Numbered from the stretch's first letter, positions 1 to 7,122 are shown. The stretch is 9,811 nucleotides of DNA from JAEUMW01 sp039807745 (GCA_039807745.1 JBDHRV010000133.1:1-9811); one strand, 5' to 3'. Notes: a model not told the origin generated them from the letters alone. Numbers and translations are program-made.

Positions 1-23
1 ATCGCCGCTAAGATGCGGTCACC

Positions 24-1457
24 ATGCGCGCTCTCGCGAGGTTTGTCCCCGTTGCCTGTCTGCTGGTCTGCCATCTCTTTACCGCAACGGGGTGCGGCTT
101 CCGGACGTATGAGCCGAAGCCCCTCGACCCCGCGCGCACCGCGACCGAGCTGAACGCGCGCTCCCTAAACGCGCCGGGGCTGCGGGACTATCTGGCACAG
201 CGCGGCGTTGCGGTCGATCCCTGGCCGCGCACGGATTGGACGCTCGCCGAGCTCACCTGGGTCGCGCTCTATCACGCGCCGGAACTCGACATCGCGCGCT
301 CGCAGGTGGCGGTGGCACGCGCCGGCGAGGTGACCGCGGCGCAGCGCCCAAACCCTGCCGTCCGGGTCGAGGGGCAGCACCACAGCGATACGACCCTCGA
401 CAAGTCGTCCCCCTGGACCGTCGGCCTCGTCGTCGACATACCGATCGTGACCGGCGGCAAGCGCGAGGCGCGGATCGCCCAAGCTGCCGCGTTGTCGGAA
501 GGGGCGCTGCTCGATCTCGCGGCAGCGGCGTGGCAGACACGCAGCCGCGTGCAAGGCCGCTACATCGACTACTACGCAGCGGCGGAAGACGCACGCCTCT
601 GCCGCACTGAAGTCGCACTCCGGCAGGAGGAGCTCGCGCTCCTCGATCGGCGGCTGGACCGCGGTTACGCGTCGGCGCCCGAGACCGCCGCCGCCCGCAC
701 CCGCCTCGCCGAATCGCGGCTCGCGGCGGCGCGTGCCGATGCCCGCTTGCAGGATGCCCAGGCGGGACTCGCGCAGGCGCTCGGCGTGCGGCTCGACGAT
801 GTACGCGCGCTGTCGCTCTCGTTCACCGATCTCAAGACGGCGCCGCTGGCCCACAGCGCGGCGGATCTGCGCAGCACGGCACTGCAGAACCGGCTCGATA
901 TCCGTCGCGGCCTTGCCGACTACGCAGCTGCCGAGGCAGTGCTGCGGCTGGAAATCGCCCGCCAGTACCCGGACGTCATCCTGCGGCCCGGCTACATCTG
1001 GGACCAGGGCGATCGCATCTGGGCGCTGGGATCGATCCTGCTGCTGCCGCTGGCGAACCGCAACGAAGGGCCGATCCAGGAGGCGGAAGCGCGCCGCACC
1101 CTCGAGGCAGACCGCTTCCTCGCGCTGCAGGCGCGGACGATCACGACGCTGGACGCGCGCCGCGCTGGCTACGAGGCCGCGCTCTCGGAGATCGACGCTG
1201 CCGTGGCGGTGCGACGCGATGCGCTCGACCGGACCACGCGCACCGAACAGCGCTTCGCCGCAGGCGATGCCGACCGTCTGGAACGGACCCGGGTGCGGCT
1301 CGAGTCGGTGGCCGTGGAACGCGCAGCCCTCGCGAGCCGGGTGCGCGCACTGCAAACCTGGGCGCAGCTCGAAGACGCCGTGCAGGCGCCCCTCGACGGC
1401 ACGCCAGCGCCCGTCGCCGATTCGCTGCAACCCCGGATCGCGGTCGACGCCCTATGA
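24..1457 (+). CDS. Outer-membrane efflux factor (TolC/CzcC-like lipoprotein) of a heavy-metal RND system
   Basis: Outer-membrane channel component that would dock on the adaptor and RND pump encoded next and release metal ions outside the cell. The 477-residue protein starts with an export signal (basic MRALAR, then a hydrophobic stretch) ending in a lipobox-like ATGC, so Cys24 is the probable lipidated residue, as in NodT/CusC-type factors. The rest is Ala/Arg/Glu-rich helix with two OEP-like halves. The second half contains LPLANRNEGPIQEAEARR at about residues 339-358, a pattern typical of CzcC-family proteins. ATG 24 is chosen because an in-frame TAA lies at 9-11, just upstream, and no other start fits; the ribosome site is weak. 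The stop overlaps the adaptor start as ATGA. Family and role are confident; the exported metal is not determinable. Any promoter lies upstream of the window. Confidence 0.9.
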   Translation: MRALARFVPVACLLVCHLFTATGCGFRTYEPKPLDPARTATELNARSLNAPGLRDYLAQRGVAVDPWPRTDWTLAELTWVALYHAPELDIARSQVAVARAGEVTAAQRPNPAVRVEGQHHSDTTLDKSSPWTVGLVVDIPIVTGGKREARIAQAAALSEGALLDLAAAAWQTRSRVQGRYIDYYAAAEDARLCRTEVALRQEELALLDRRLDRGYASAPETAAARTRLAESRLAAARADARLQDAQAGLAQALGVRLDDVRALSLSFTDLKTAPLAHSAADLRSTALQNRLDIRRGLADYAAAEAVLRLEIARQYPDVILRPGYIWDQGDRIWALGSILLLPLANRNEGPIQEAEARRTLEADRFLALQARTITTLDARRAGYEAALSEIDAAVAVRRDALDRTTRTEQRFAAGDADRLERTRVRLESVAVERAALASRVRALQTWAQLEDAVQAPLDGTPAPVADSLQPRIAVDAL

Positions 1458-2497
1458 CGAGCGCGCGCCGCCCGCTGCTGCCCTGGGTCCTCGGCGCGAT
1501 CATCGTGCTGCTCGCTGCGGCGCTCGTCTACACGGCGCGCGACGAGCTCGCTCCGGCGGAGGAAAAGCGGGAAGAATCCGCGCCACGTGTCGGCGGCCTC
1601 CAGTTGAAGATCTCGGACGAGGCGCAGGGAGCGGCCGGCATCCGCACGGCCCCCCTCGCTTCGGCGAAGTACGCGCCGGTGGTCGAGGTGCTCGGCGTGG
1701 TCATCAACCCGGCGCCGCTGGTGGAATTGCGCGCGCGCCTGCTCACGGTGCGAGCCGAAGCCGATGCGGTGCGCGCCGCGGTGCGTTTCAGCGGGCAGGA
1801 GCGCGACCGGCTGGAGGCGCTGTACGAGGACGATCGCAACGTGTCGCGGCGGGCCGTGCAGTCGGCAAACGCGACGCTGCGCGGCGACGAGGCGCGCGTG
1901 ATCGCGCTCGAGCGCAGCGCCACGGGGCTGCAGGAATCGCTGCGGGCGCAATGGGGGGAAGCGATCGCGCGCCTAGCCACCGATCCAAGCGGATCGTTCT
2001 TCCAGGAGCTTGCGGCTCAGCGCGCGCTGCTGGTGCAGCTTACGCTGCCGTCGGGTGTGGAGCCGCCCGCGGTGGGAACGAAGGTGGCGATCAGCTCGCT
2101 CAACGCGCCCGGTCCACGGCGCGAAGCGGTGCTGCTGTCGAGCGCGCCGTTTGCCGATCCGGTCGTGCTCGGTCCGACCTTTCTGTTCCGGGCGGCGGCG
2201 GCGCCGGAGCTGCGCGTCGGTAACCGCGTCCGCGGCGAGCTCGCGCGCGGAGGCGCGCCACGCGAAGGGGTCGCGGTTCCGCCGGCGGCCGTCGTCTATC
2301 ACGGCGGCAAGGCGTGGGTGTACGTCAAGACGGGTGAGGAGACGTTCGCACGGCGCGAGATCGCGACCCGTGAAGAGCTCGCCGGCGGCTGGTTCGACGA
2401 GGGACTGGTGCCGGGCGATGCCGTCGTCGTCTCCGGCGCCCAGCTGCTGCTCTCGGAGGAGCTGGAATACCAGATCCGGAACGAGAATGAGGACTGA
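1454..2497 (+). CDS. Periplasmic adaptor (membrane fusion protein) of the RND efflux system, lipoyl-poor variant
   Basis: Adaptor that would bridge the RND pump and the outer-membrane channel. The 347-residue protein has an N-terminal membrane anchor (about residues 9-27) after a short basic start. A helical-hairpin segment follows at about 115-150, including RLEALYEDDRNVSRRAVQ, which resembles the 'RL..L...vS...l' pattern of CzcB-type adaptors. Next come a beta-barrel-like region (about 190-265) and a C-terminal membrane-proximal domain with VPPAAVVYHGGKAWVYV near 274-290. The two lipoyl half-motifs that normally flank the hairpin (G-x-V..v.v..Gd.V..G) are not visible, and the protein is shorter than typical CzcB/CusB (around 400 or more residues). 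The start overlaps the upstream stop (ATGA), implying translational coupling. Its frame is the same as the pump's, separated by TGA and 15 codons. The adaptor assignment rests on position, C-terminal half and hairpin. Confidence 0.85.
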   Translation: MTSARRPLLPWVLGAIIVLLAAALVYTARDELAPAEEKREESAPRVGGLQLKISDEAQGAAGIRTAPLASAKYAPVVEVLGVVINPAPLVELRARLLTVRAEADAVRAAVRFSGQERDRLEALYEDDRNVSRRAVQSANATLRGDEARVIALERSATGLQESLRAQWGEAIARLATDPSGSFFQELAAQRALLVQLTLPSGVEPPAVGTKVAISSLNAPGPRREAVLLSSAPFADPVVLGPTFLFRAAAAPELRVGNRVRGELARGGAPREGVAVPPAAVVYHGGKAWVYVKTGEETFARREIATREELAGGWFDEGLVPGDAVVVSGAQLLLSEELEYQIRNENED

Positions 2498-2542
2498 GTC
2501 CAGGCGCCTGTCCGCCGTCCTCGCCGGTCCGCGCGCCCGCCC

Positions 2543-5500
2543 GTGATCCGCCACCTCGTCCGGCTGTCGATCCGCTATGCCGGCGTCGTCGTCGCGCTGG
2601 CGCTGCTGGTGGTCGTCTACGGCGTCTATCGCCTCTTCAACGCCGATCTCAATGTCTTTCCGGAATTCTCGCCGAGCCAGGTCGTGATCCAGACCGAGGC
2701 ACCCGGGCTGTCCGCGGAACTGGTCGAAACCCAGGTCACGGCGCGCATCGAGGCGGCGCTCGCCGGCGTGACCGGCATCGAGAGCCTGCGCTCGCAGAGC
2801 ATCCCCGGCCTTTCGGTGGTGACGCTCATTTTCCACGAGCGCGAGACCGTGTTCCGCAAGCGCCAGCTCGTCACCGAACGGCTCTCGCTGCTCGCGGCGC
2901 AGCTGCCGCCCGGTATCGGTCCCCCCGCCATGACGCCGCTCACTTCCTCGGCGAGCACGGTGCTCGGCCTGGGGCTCACGTCCGACAGCCGCTCGCTGAT
3001 GGAGATGCGCTCGCTGGTGGACTGGACGGTGCGACCGCACCTGCTGTCGGTCGTGGGGGTCGCGGACGTGAACGTGTTCGGCGGCGAGGTACGGCAGTGG
3101 CAGGTACAGGTCGACCCGCAGCGTCTGTTCACCCTCGGGCTCGCCATGCAGGACGTGCTGGCGGCGGTGCGCGGTACCTCCGGCGTGCTCGGCACGGGCT
3201 TCATCGAGAGCGCCAATCAGCGCATCGTCATCGGCGCGCAGGGCCAGCCGAAGAACCCGGGGCAACTCGCAGAGGCGGTGATCGCGATGCGCGAGGGGCG
3301 AGTGATCCGCATCGGTGACGTGGCGCGTGTCGTGGAAGGCGCGGCGCCCTCGATCGGCGCGGCGCTCATCGACGGCAAGCCCGGCGTCTTTCTCATGGTG
3401 CAGGGCCAGCTCGGCGCCAACGTGCGTTCGACCACGCTCGCCCTGGAAGCCGCGATCGAGGAGCTGAAGCCGCTCTTCGAGGCGGAGCGCGTCACGCTGC
3501 ATCCCGGCCTGTTTCGCCCTGCCAACTTCATCGACACCGCCGTCGACAACGTGCAGCGGGATATCCTCATCGGCTCGGCGCTGGTGATCGCGGTGCTGTT
3601 CCTGTTCCTCTTCAACGCGCGCACGGCGTTCATCTGCGCGACCGCCATTCCGGTGTCCCTGATCGGCGCCGTGCTGGTGCTCGATCATATTGGCGTTGCG
3701 CTCAACATCATGGTGCTGGGCGGGCTTGCCATCGCGCTGGGCGAGGTCGTCGACGACGCCATCATCGACACCGAGAACATCTTCCGGCGCCTGCGCCAGA
3801 ACCGCGGCCGAGGCGCTCCCGCAAGCGGGTTCGACGTCGTGCTGGATGCCTCGATCGAGGTGCGCAGCTCCGTCGTCTATGCGACTTTCATCGTCGCGCT
3901 CGTGTTCGTGCCGCTGCTCACGCTGTCGGGGGTGGCCGGCAAGCTCTTCGCGCCGCTCGGCCTAGCCTACATCCTCGCCATCCTGGCGTCTCTGGTGGTG
4001 GCGATGACGCTGACTCCGGCGCTTTGCTTCCTGCTCCTCACGCGGGCGGCGCTGAAAGGGGAGGATCCGCCGCTCGTGCGCTGGATCAGGCCGCGCTACG
4101 GCCGGCTGCTCGGCCGCGTGGAGCGCCATCCGGCACGCGTCGTCGGCATCGTCGGCCTCGTGCTCGCGACGGTGCTCGGCATCCTGCCGTCCTTCTCCGG
4201 CGAGTTCCTGCCGGCGCTGAAGGAGGGACACTACATCATCCACATGGCGGCGGTGCCGGGCACCTCACAGGAGGAGTCACTGCGCGTCGGCAAGCGCGTG
4301 GCCGACGACCTGCTCGCCATCGACGGGGTCAAGTCGGTGGTGCAGTGGGTCGGGCGGGCGGAGCGCGGGGCGGACACCTTCGGCGTCCACTACAGCGAGT
4401 TCGAGGTGGAGATCGGCGCGCTCGACGGACGCGAGCAGGCGCGCATCCTCGATGCCATACGCGATCTGTTCAAGGACGACGTACGTTTTCCCGGCCTCAC
4501 GTTCGCGGTCAACACCTTCCTGACCGAGCGCATCGAGGAGACCATCACCGGCTATGCCGCCGGTGTCGTGGTGAATCTGTTCGGCCCCAACCTCGACGGG
4601 CTGGACCGCGACGCGCAGGCAGTGGCGCGGGTGATCGCGGGCATTCCGGGCGCGCACGATGTGCAGCTGCAGGCGCCGCCGGGCACGGCGCAGCTCACGG
4701 TGCGCCTGCGACCCGAACGGCTCGCGGTGTGGGGGCTTTCCAGCACGGCGGTGCTGGAGACGATCCAGGCGGCCTATCAGGGCACGACGGCGGGGCGCAT
4801 CTTCCGCGAGAACCAGGTGGTGAGCGCCGTGGTGGTGCTGCCGCCGGAGCTGCGGCGCTCGGTCACGCAGGTCGGCGCGCTGCCGTTGCGCAATGCGGAA
4901 GGCAGGATCCTGCGTCTCGCCGATGTGGCCGACGTCGAACTGGAGAGCGGCCGCTACAAGGTGCTGCATTTCGGCGGCAAGCGCCTGCAGACGGTCACCG
5001 GCAATGTGGTGGGGCGCGATCTCGGCGACTTCGAGCGCGAGGCGAGGCGGCGCGTCGCGGCCGAGGTCAAGCTCGCCCCCGGCAATTTCGTGCAGTTCGG
5101 CGGCACGGCGCAGGCGCAGGCGCGCGCCCGACGCGATCTCATCGCTCATTCGCTGCTCGCCGGCGTCGGCATCTTCATCCTGCTCTACGTCGCGTTCAGG
5201 AATCTGCGCAACCTCGCCATCACCTTCATGAATTTGCCGTTCGCCCTGTCCGGCGGCGTGGTCGCGGTGCTCGCCACCGGCGGCTGGCTGTCGTTGGGCT
5301 CGCTGGTCGGCTTCGTCACACTTTTCGGCATCACGCTGCGCAACTCGATCATGCTGGTGTCGCACTACCAGCATCTGGTCGAGGTGGAGGGGGCGACCTG
5401 GTCGAGCGAGACCGCGCTGCGCGGCGCGCAGGAGCGGCTGCCCTCGATCCTGATGACGGCGCTGGTGACGGCTTTGGGCCTCTTGCCACTCGCGCTCGGC

Positions 5501-5641
5501 AGCGGCCAGCCGGGGAGAGAGATCGAAGGGCCGATGGCCACCATCATCGTCGGCGGGCTGGTGACGTCGACCTTACTCAATCTGGTGATCCTGCCGACGA
5601 TACTGCTGCACTACGGGCGGTTCAGCGCGCCCGGCCGGTGA
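2543..5641 (+). CDS. Heavy-metal efflux RND transporter, CzcA/CusA family inner-membrane pump
   Basis: Proton-driven pump taking metal ions from periplasm or inner membrane to the outer-membrane channel. At 1032 residues it is the usual size for HME-RND pumps. TM1 is at about 13-30, followed by a periplasmic porter loop, TM2-6 at about 338-500, TM7 at about 525-545, a second porter loop, and TM8-12 at about 855-1025. TM4 carries G400-E-V-V-D404-D405-A-I-I-D409-T-E411-N412, rich in acidic residues for proton relay. It differs from CzcA (DFG...DG....EN) and CusA (...DAA....EN). Met568 (HYIIHMAAVPG) aligns by eye with CusA Met573, but the CusA Met672 position appears to be Glu (E665/E666 in RIEETITG), arguing against a copper/silver methionine relay. 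GTG 2543 is the only start after the in-frame stop at 2495-2497; no clear ribosome site is seen. The metal specificity is unknown. Confidence 0.93.
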   Translation: MIRHLVRLSIRYAGVVVALALLVVVYGVYRLFNADLNVFPEFSPSQVVIQTEAPGLSAELVETQVTARIEAALAGVTGIESLRSQSIPGLSVVTLIFHERETVFRKRQLVTERLSLLAAQLPPGIGPPAMTPLTSSASTVLGLGLTSDSRSLMEMRSLVDWTVRPHLLSVVGVADVNVFGGEVRQWQVQVDPQRLFTLGLAMQDVLAAVRGTSGVLGTGFIESANQRIVIGAQGQPKNPGQLAEAVIAMREGRVIRIGDVARVVEGAAPSIGAALIDGKPGVFLMVQGQLGANVRSTTLALEAAIEELKPLFEAERVTLHPGLFRPANFIDTAVDNVQRDILIGSALVIAVLFLFLFNARTAFICATAIPVSLIGAVLVLDHIGVALNIMVLGGLAIALGEVVDDAIIDTENIFRRLRQNRGRGAPASGFDVVLDASIEVRSSVVYATFIVALVFVPLLTLSGVAGKLFAPLGLAYILAILASLVVAMTLTPALCFLLLTRAALKGEDPPLVRWIRPRYGRLLGRVERHPARVVGIVGLVLATVLGILPSFSGEFLPALKEGHYIIHMAAVPGTSQEESLRVGKRVADDLLAIDGVKSVVQWVGRAERGADTFGVHYSEFEVEIGALDGREQARILDAIRDLFKDDVRFPGLTFAVNTFLTERIEETITGYAAGVVVNLFGPNLDGLDRDAQAVARVIAGIPGAHDVQLQAPPGTAQLTVRLRPERLAVWGLSSTAVLETIQAAYQGTTAGRIFRENQVVSAVVVLPPELRRSVTQVGALPLRNAEGRILRLADVADVELESGRYKVLHFGGKRLQTVTGNVVGRDLGDFEREARRRVAAEVKLAPGNFVQFGGTAQAQARARRDLIAHSLLAGVGIFILLYVAFRNLRNLAITFMNLPFALSGGVVAVLATGGWLSLGSLVGFVTLFGITLRNSIMLVSHYQHLVEVEGATWSSETALRGAQERLPSILMTALVTALGLLPLALGSGQPGREIEGPMATIIVGGLVTSTLLNLVILPTILLHYGRFSAPGR
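5519..5638 (+). repeat. Direct repeat, left copy (3' end of RND pump gene)
   Basis: The last 40 sense codons of the RND pump gene recur at 6836-6955. By hand alignment without gaps the copies agree at 105 of 120 bases, and at 96 of 105 over the first 35 codons. Uninterrupted identical blocks include 29 bases starting at TCGACCTTACTC. The pair brackets about 1.2 kb containing the toxin-antitoxin genes. Confidence 0.9.
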
Positions 5642-5654
5642 GGTGGGCCGCTGA

Positions 5655-5666
5655 TTCTAATTAGAA
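5655..5666. promoter_or_regulatory. Perfect 12-bp palindrome just after the RND stop
   Basis: TTCTAATTAGAA is a perfect palindrome 14 bases after the pump stop codon, in an AT-rich patch that contrasts with the GC-rich pump gene. It could be an operator half of a larger regulatory patch or part of the junction of the inserted segment. There is no protein evidence for either role. Confidence 0.35.
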
Positions 5667-5669
5667 AAT

Positions 5670-5697
5670 TCTTAACCTCTCTTGACATGAGTTAAGA
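5670..5697. promoter_or_regulatory. Inverted repeat with embedded TTGACA (operator/promoter candidate)
   Basis: TCTTAACCTC (5670-5679) pairs with GAGTTAAGA (5689-5697): nine pairs with one bulged C, and a 9-base loop containing most of TTGACA (5682-5687), a perfect sigma70 -35 hexamer. No good -10 hexamer occurs 16-18 bases downstream; the best match there is poor. The layout, a dyad centred on a -35 box ahead of the small RAMA-like gene, resembles a repressor-controlled promoter. The hairpin could instead act in termination of the RND transcript, although no T-run follows it. Confidence 0.35.
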
Positions 5698-5755
5698 TTA
5701 GGCATCGAACAATCGGGCACGCTCTAAGGCACCGAAAGCTGACCTGCGGGGGTTG

Positions 5756-6019
5756 ATGCGTGTCGGCCTCCTTCGGAAGGACGAGGAGCTGTTCCTCGTC
5801 GACTGTCGGGAACGGTTGCAGTTCAAAGCGACGATCTCGAGCGGAGGTCTCTTGTATGATGGGCAGCACTACTCTATGAGTGATTTGGCCCGCCAGCTGC
5901 TAAAGAAAGTTGGTTACGAAAGCGACTCTGTCCGTGGCCCGTCCCACTGGGTAAACGGAAGGGGCGTCTCGGTAAAGGAGCTGTGGCAGCAATTGCTCGA
6001 TAAACGAAGCCACAAGTGA
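5756..6019 (+). CDS. Small RAMA-like domain protein, possibly 5'-truncated
   Basis: Encodes 87 residues from ATG 5756 (TTG 5753 is an alternative). The pattern GLL...ELFL....RLQFKATISSGGLLYDGQHYSM, then SDLARQLL and a terminal HWVNGRGVSVKELW, resembles the RAMA domain (restriction enzyme adenine methylase associated). That domain is normally a modified-DNA reader or an appendage on restriction and methylase proteins. The open frame continues upstream to 5702 without a start codon, reading KAPKADLRGL directly before the first Met. This matches where RAMA domains usually begin ('L..L...GLL'), so the present gene may be the 3' remnant of a longer one. GGGGG sits only 3 bases before the ATG, a poor ribosome site. 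Composition is less GC-rich than the RND genes. The RAMA assignment is from memory of the motif; expression is uncertain. Confidence 0.55.
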   Translation: MRVGLLRKDEELFLVDCRERLQFKATISSGGLLYDGQHYSMSDLARQLLKKVGYESDSVRGPSHWVNGRGVSVKELWQQLLDKRSHK

Positions 6020-6115
6020 CGGCGCAACGTCCGCATCAAGTGAAGCGTCGTACATCGGTTCCGCGGCTCGTGTGGCGCTACACTGAGGCAGTCGGAGGCA
6101 GGGCTTGAGGTAGGT

Positions 6116-6352
6116 ATGTCCACAGATATCGCCGAAATCGAAGCCAGGATTCGCTTATTGAGCCACGAGGACAAGACCGAGCTCATCCGCGCGCTGATCG
6201 CCGAGCTCGATGGCCCAGCGGAGGCCGATGTCGAGCGCGCATGGCTGGCGGAGGCGCAACGACGGTACCGCGAGGTCGTTGAGGGCAAGGTCCAGCCTGT
6301 GCCAGGCGAACGCGTCTTTGAGAATCTCCGGTCGCGCCTGAAGAAGATATGA
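6116..6352 (+). CDS. Type II antitoxin, addiction module component (Unstab_antitox / TIGR02574-like)
   Basis: A 78-residue protein expected to bind and neutralise the toxin encoded immediately after it and to repress the pair's promoter. The N-terminal half (IRLLSHEDKTELIRALIAELD, about residues 12-32) and the later W43-x-x-E46-x-x-R49-R50-Y, G57 and the final VFENLRSRLKK match the short 'putative addiction module component' family, usually about 70-80 residues. A GAGG ribosome site (6107-6110) lies 5 bases before ATG 6116. The stop overlaps the toxin start as ATGA, the classic coupling for such pairs. A separate DNA-binding domain is not evident. A weak -10 (TACACT, 6079-6084) without a convincing -35 is the only promoter hint. 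Confidence 0.88.
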   Translation: MSTDIAEIEARIRLLSHEDKTELIRALIAELDGPAEADVERAWLAEAQRRYREVVEGKVQPVPGERVFENLRSRLKKI

Positions 6353-6645
6353 GGCTTGAGTTTCACCCGGAGGCGGAGTTGGAACTCATCGAGGCGGCCG
6401 AATACTACGAGTTACAAGTCCCAGGTTTGGGTGAGCGTTTCGAGGCCGACGTACGGCGCGCAACCGACCTTCTCCTGGTCCATCCCGAGATCGGCGCCCC
6501 GGCCGATCCGGTCCTTCGCAAGTTTGTCCTGAACCGATTTCCCTTCACGCTGTACTACAGTGTGTCATCCGATGTACTGCGCATTGAGGTTGTCGCGCAC
6601 CAAAGTCGCCGCCCCGGTTACTGGCGGTCGCGTCTTGACCGCTGA
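6349..6645 (+). CDS. Type II toxin, ParE/RelE superfamily
   Basis: A 98-residue toxin of the ParE/RelE fold. Landmarks are an N-terminal F-H-P-E-A-E-x-E-L strand/helix and EAAEYYE (about 15-21). Two helices end at LLLVHPEIGAP (41-51). The core strand is NRFPFTLYYSV (62-72), and the C-terminal signature H84-x-x-R87-R88-P-G-Y-W92 is typical of ParE-like plasmid-stabilisation toxins. It appears complete and intact. ParE members poison DNA gyrase while RelE members cleave mRNA on the ribosome. The visible motifs favour the ParE side but do not decide the target. Translation is probably coupled to the antitoxin by the 4-base overlap. Its likely role here is to stabilise the cassette bounded by the pump 3'-end repeats. 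Confidence 0.9.
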   Translation: MRLEFHPEAELELIEAAEYYELQVPGLGERFEADVRRATDLLLVHPEIGAPADPVLRKFVLNRFPFTLYYSVSSDVLRIEVVAHQSRRPGYWRSRLDR

Positions 6646-6835
6646 CGACCTGCCACATCAAGGCAGTCGCGCACTTATTCCATGACCGCATCGAGGCTTT
6701 GTCCGAATGCGAAAGACATCGTCTTCTCAAGTTTCTCGTGACGTCCTGCCAGATGAAGATCATCGTTGCGCGCAACCTCGATTCCGCGTGCCGCGTCGTG
6801 GCTGCGTTGAAGTTGCGAGGTAGCGATCTCCTCGC
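6646..6835. other. Spacer between toxin gene and pump-gene remnant, no supported gene
   Basis: No convincing gene, RNA or terminator is seen. One + strand frame stays open from the toxin stop region to 6881, with a TTG start at 6699 but no ribosome site and no recognised family. A 7-bp inverted repeat (CGATCTC 6824-6830 and GAGATCG 6836-6842) straddles the exact left edge of the pump-gene remnant. Confidence 0.5.
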
Positions 6836-6955
6836 GAGATCGAAGGACCGATGGCGACCATCATCGTCGGCGGGCTGGTGACCTCGACCTTACTCAATCT
6901 GGTGATCCTGCCAACGGTGCTGCTGCATTACGGGCGCTTTGCTGCGCCGGACCGA
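6836..6955 (+). repeat. Direct repeat, right copy (diverged pump 3' end)
   Basis: Partner of 5519-5638, in the same orientation and offset by 1317 bases. Similarity begins abruptly at GAGATCGA (the codon before, CGC, also encodes the conserved Arg) and fades after codon 40, where the two reading frames end at different stops. Confidence 0.9.
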
Positions 6956-6973
6956 CGTGATCTGCCGGCGTGA
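6836..6973 (+). pseudogene. 3' remnant of a second heavy-metal RND pump gene
   Basis: Forty-five codons plus stop, reading from EIEGPMATIIVGGLVTSTLL to a different tail (RFAAPDRRDLPA), correspond to TM12 and the C-terminus of a CzcA/CusA-family pump. Over the first 35 codons it matches the intact pump at 34 of 35 residues, yet 9 bases differ. Seven of the 8 changed codons are synonymous and the eighth is Ile to Val, so this is a diverged homologue formerly under selection, not a fresh copy. An in-frame TAG at 6821-6823 precedes it and there is no start, so it cannot make a pump. Downstream, 6974-7122 holds no gene I can support. Confidence 0.9.
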
Positions 6974-7122
6974 AGGCGTGCCGCGTGAACTCGACGGGTA
7001 GGCCACGGACAAAACCCTCGGGTTGCGTCGCGAGTGTCGCGCGCCGGTCGCCGTCGGCCTCGTGCGCTCGCTGCTCGCGACCGGCCCGCATTCCGAACCG
7101 TCAACCCAGAAGGGAGAATGTC

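Noticed and set aside
165..1430. Long open frame on the - strand across the outer-membrane factor gene
   Set aside because: It is an Arg/Gly-rich antisense shadow of a GC-rich gene; the + strand protein is a clear family member.
1973..3688. 571-codon - strand open frame across adaptor and pump
   Set aside because: It has the low-complexity Arg/His/Asp/Glu composition typical of antisense frames in GC-rich DNA and covers two well-supported + strand genes.
6055..6084. Sigma70 promoter for the toxin-antitoxin pair ending in TACACT
   Set aside because: No acceptable -35 hexamer is found at 16-18 bases, so I do not list it as a feature.
5642..6835. Insertion sequence or integrative element
   Set aside because: No transposase or integrase frame, no terminal inverted repeats and no short target duplication are visible; the only flanking repeat is the pump 3' end itself.
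6699..6881. 60-codon + strand frame starting with TTG between the toxin gene and the pump remnant
   Set aside because: There is no ribosome site and no recognised family. Its last part runs out of frame through the pump remnant, so the coherent look of the first half (HRLLKFLVTSCQ) is not enough.
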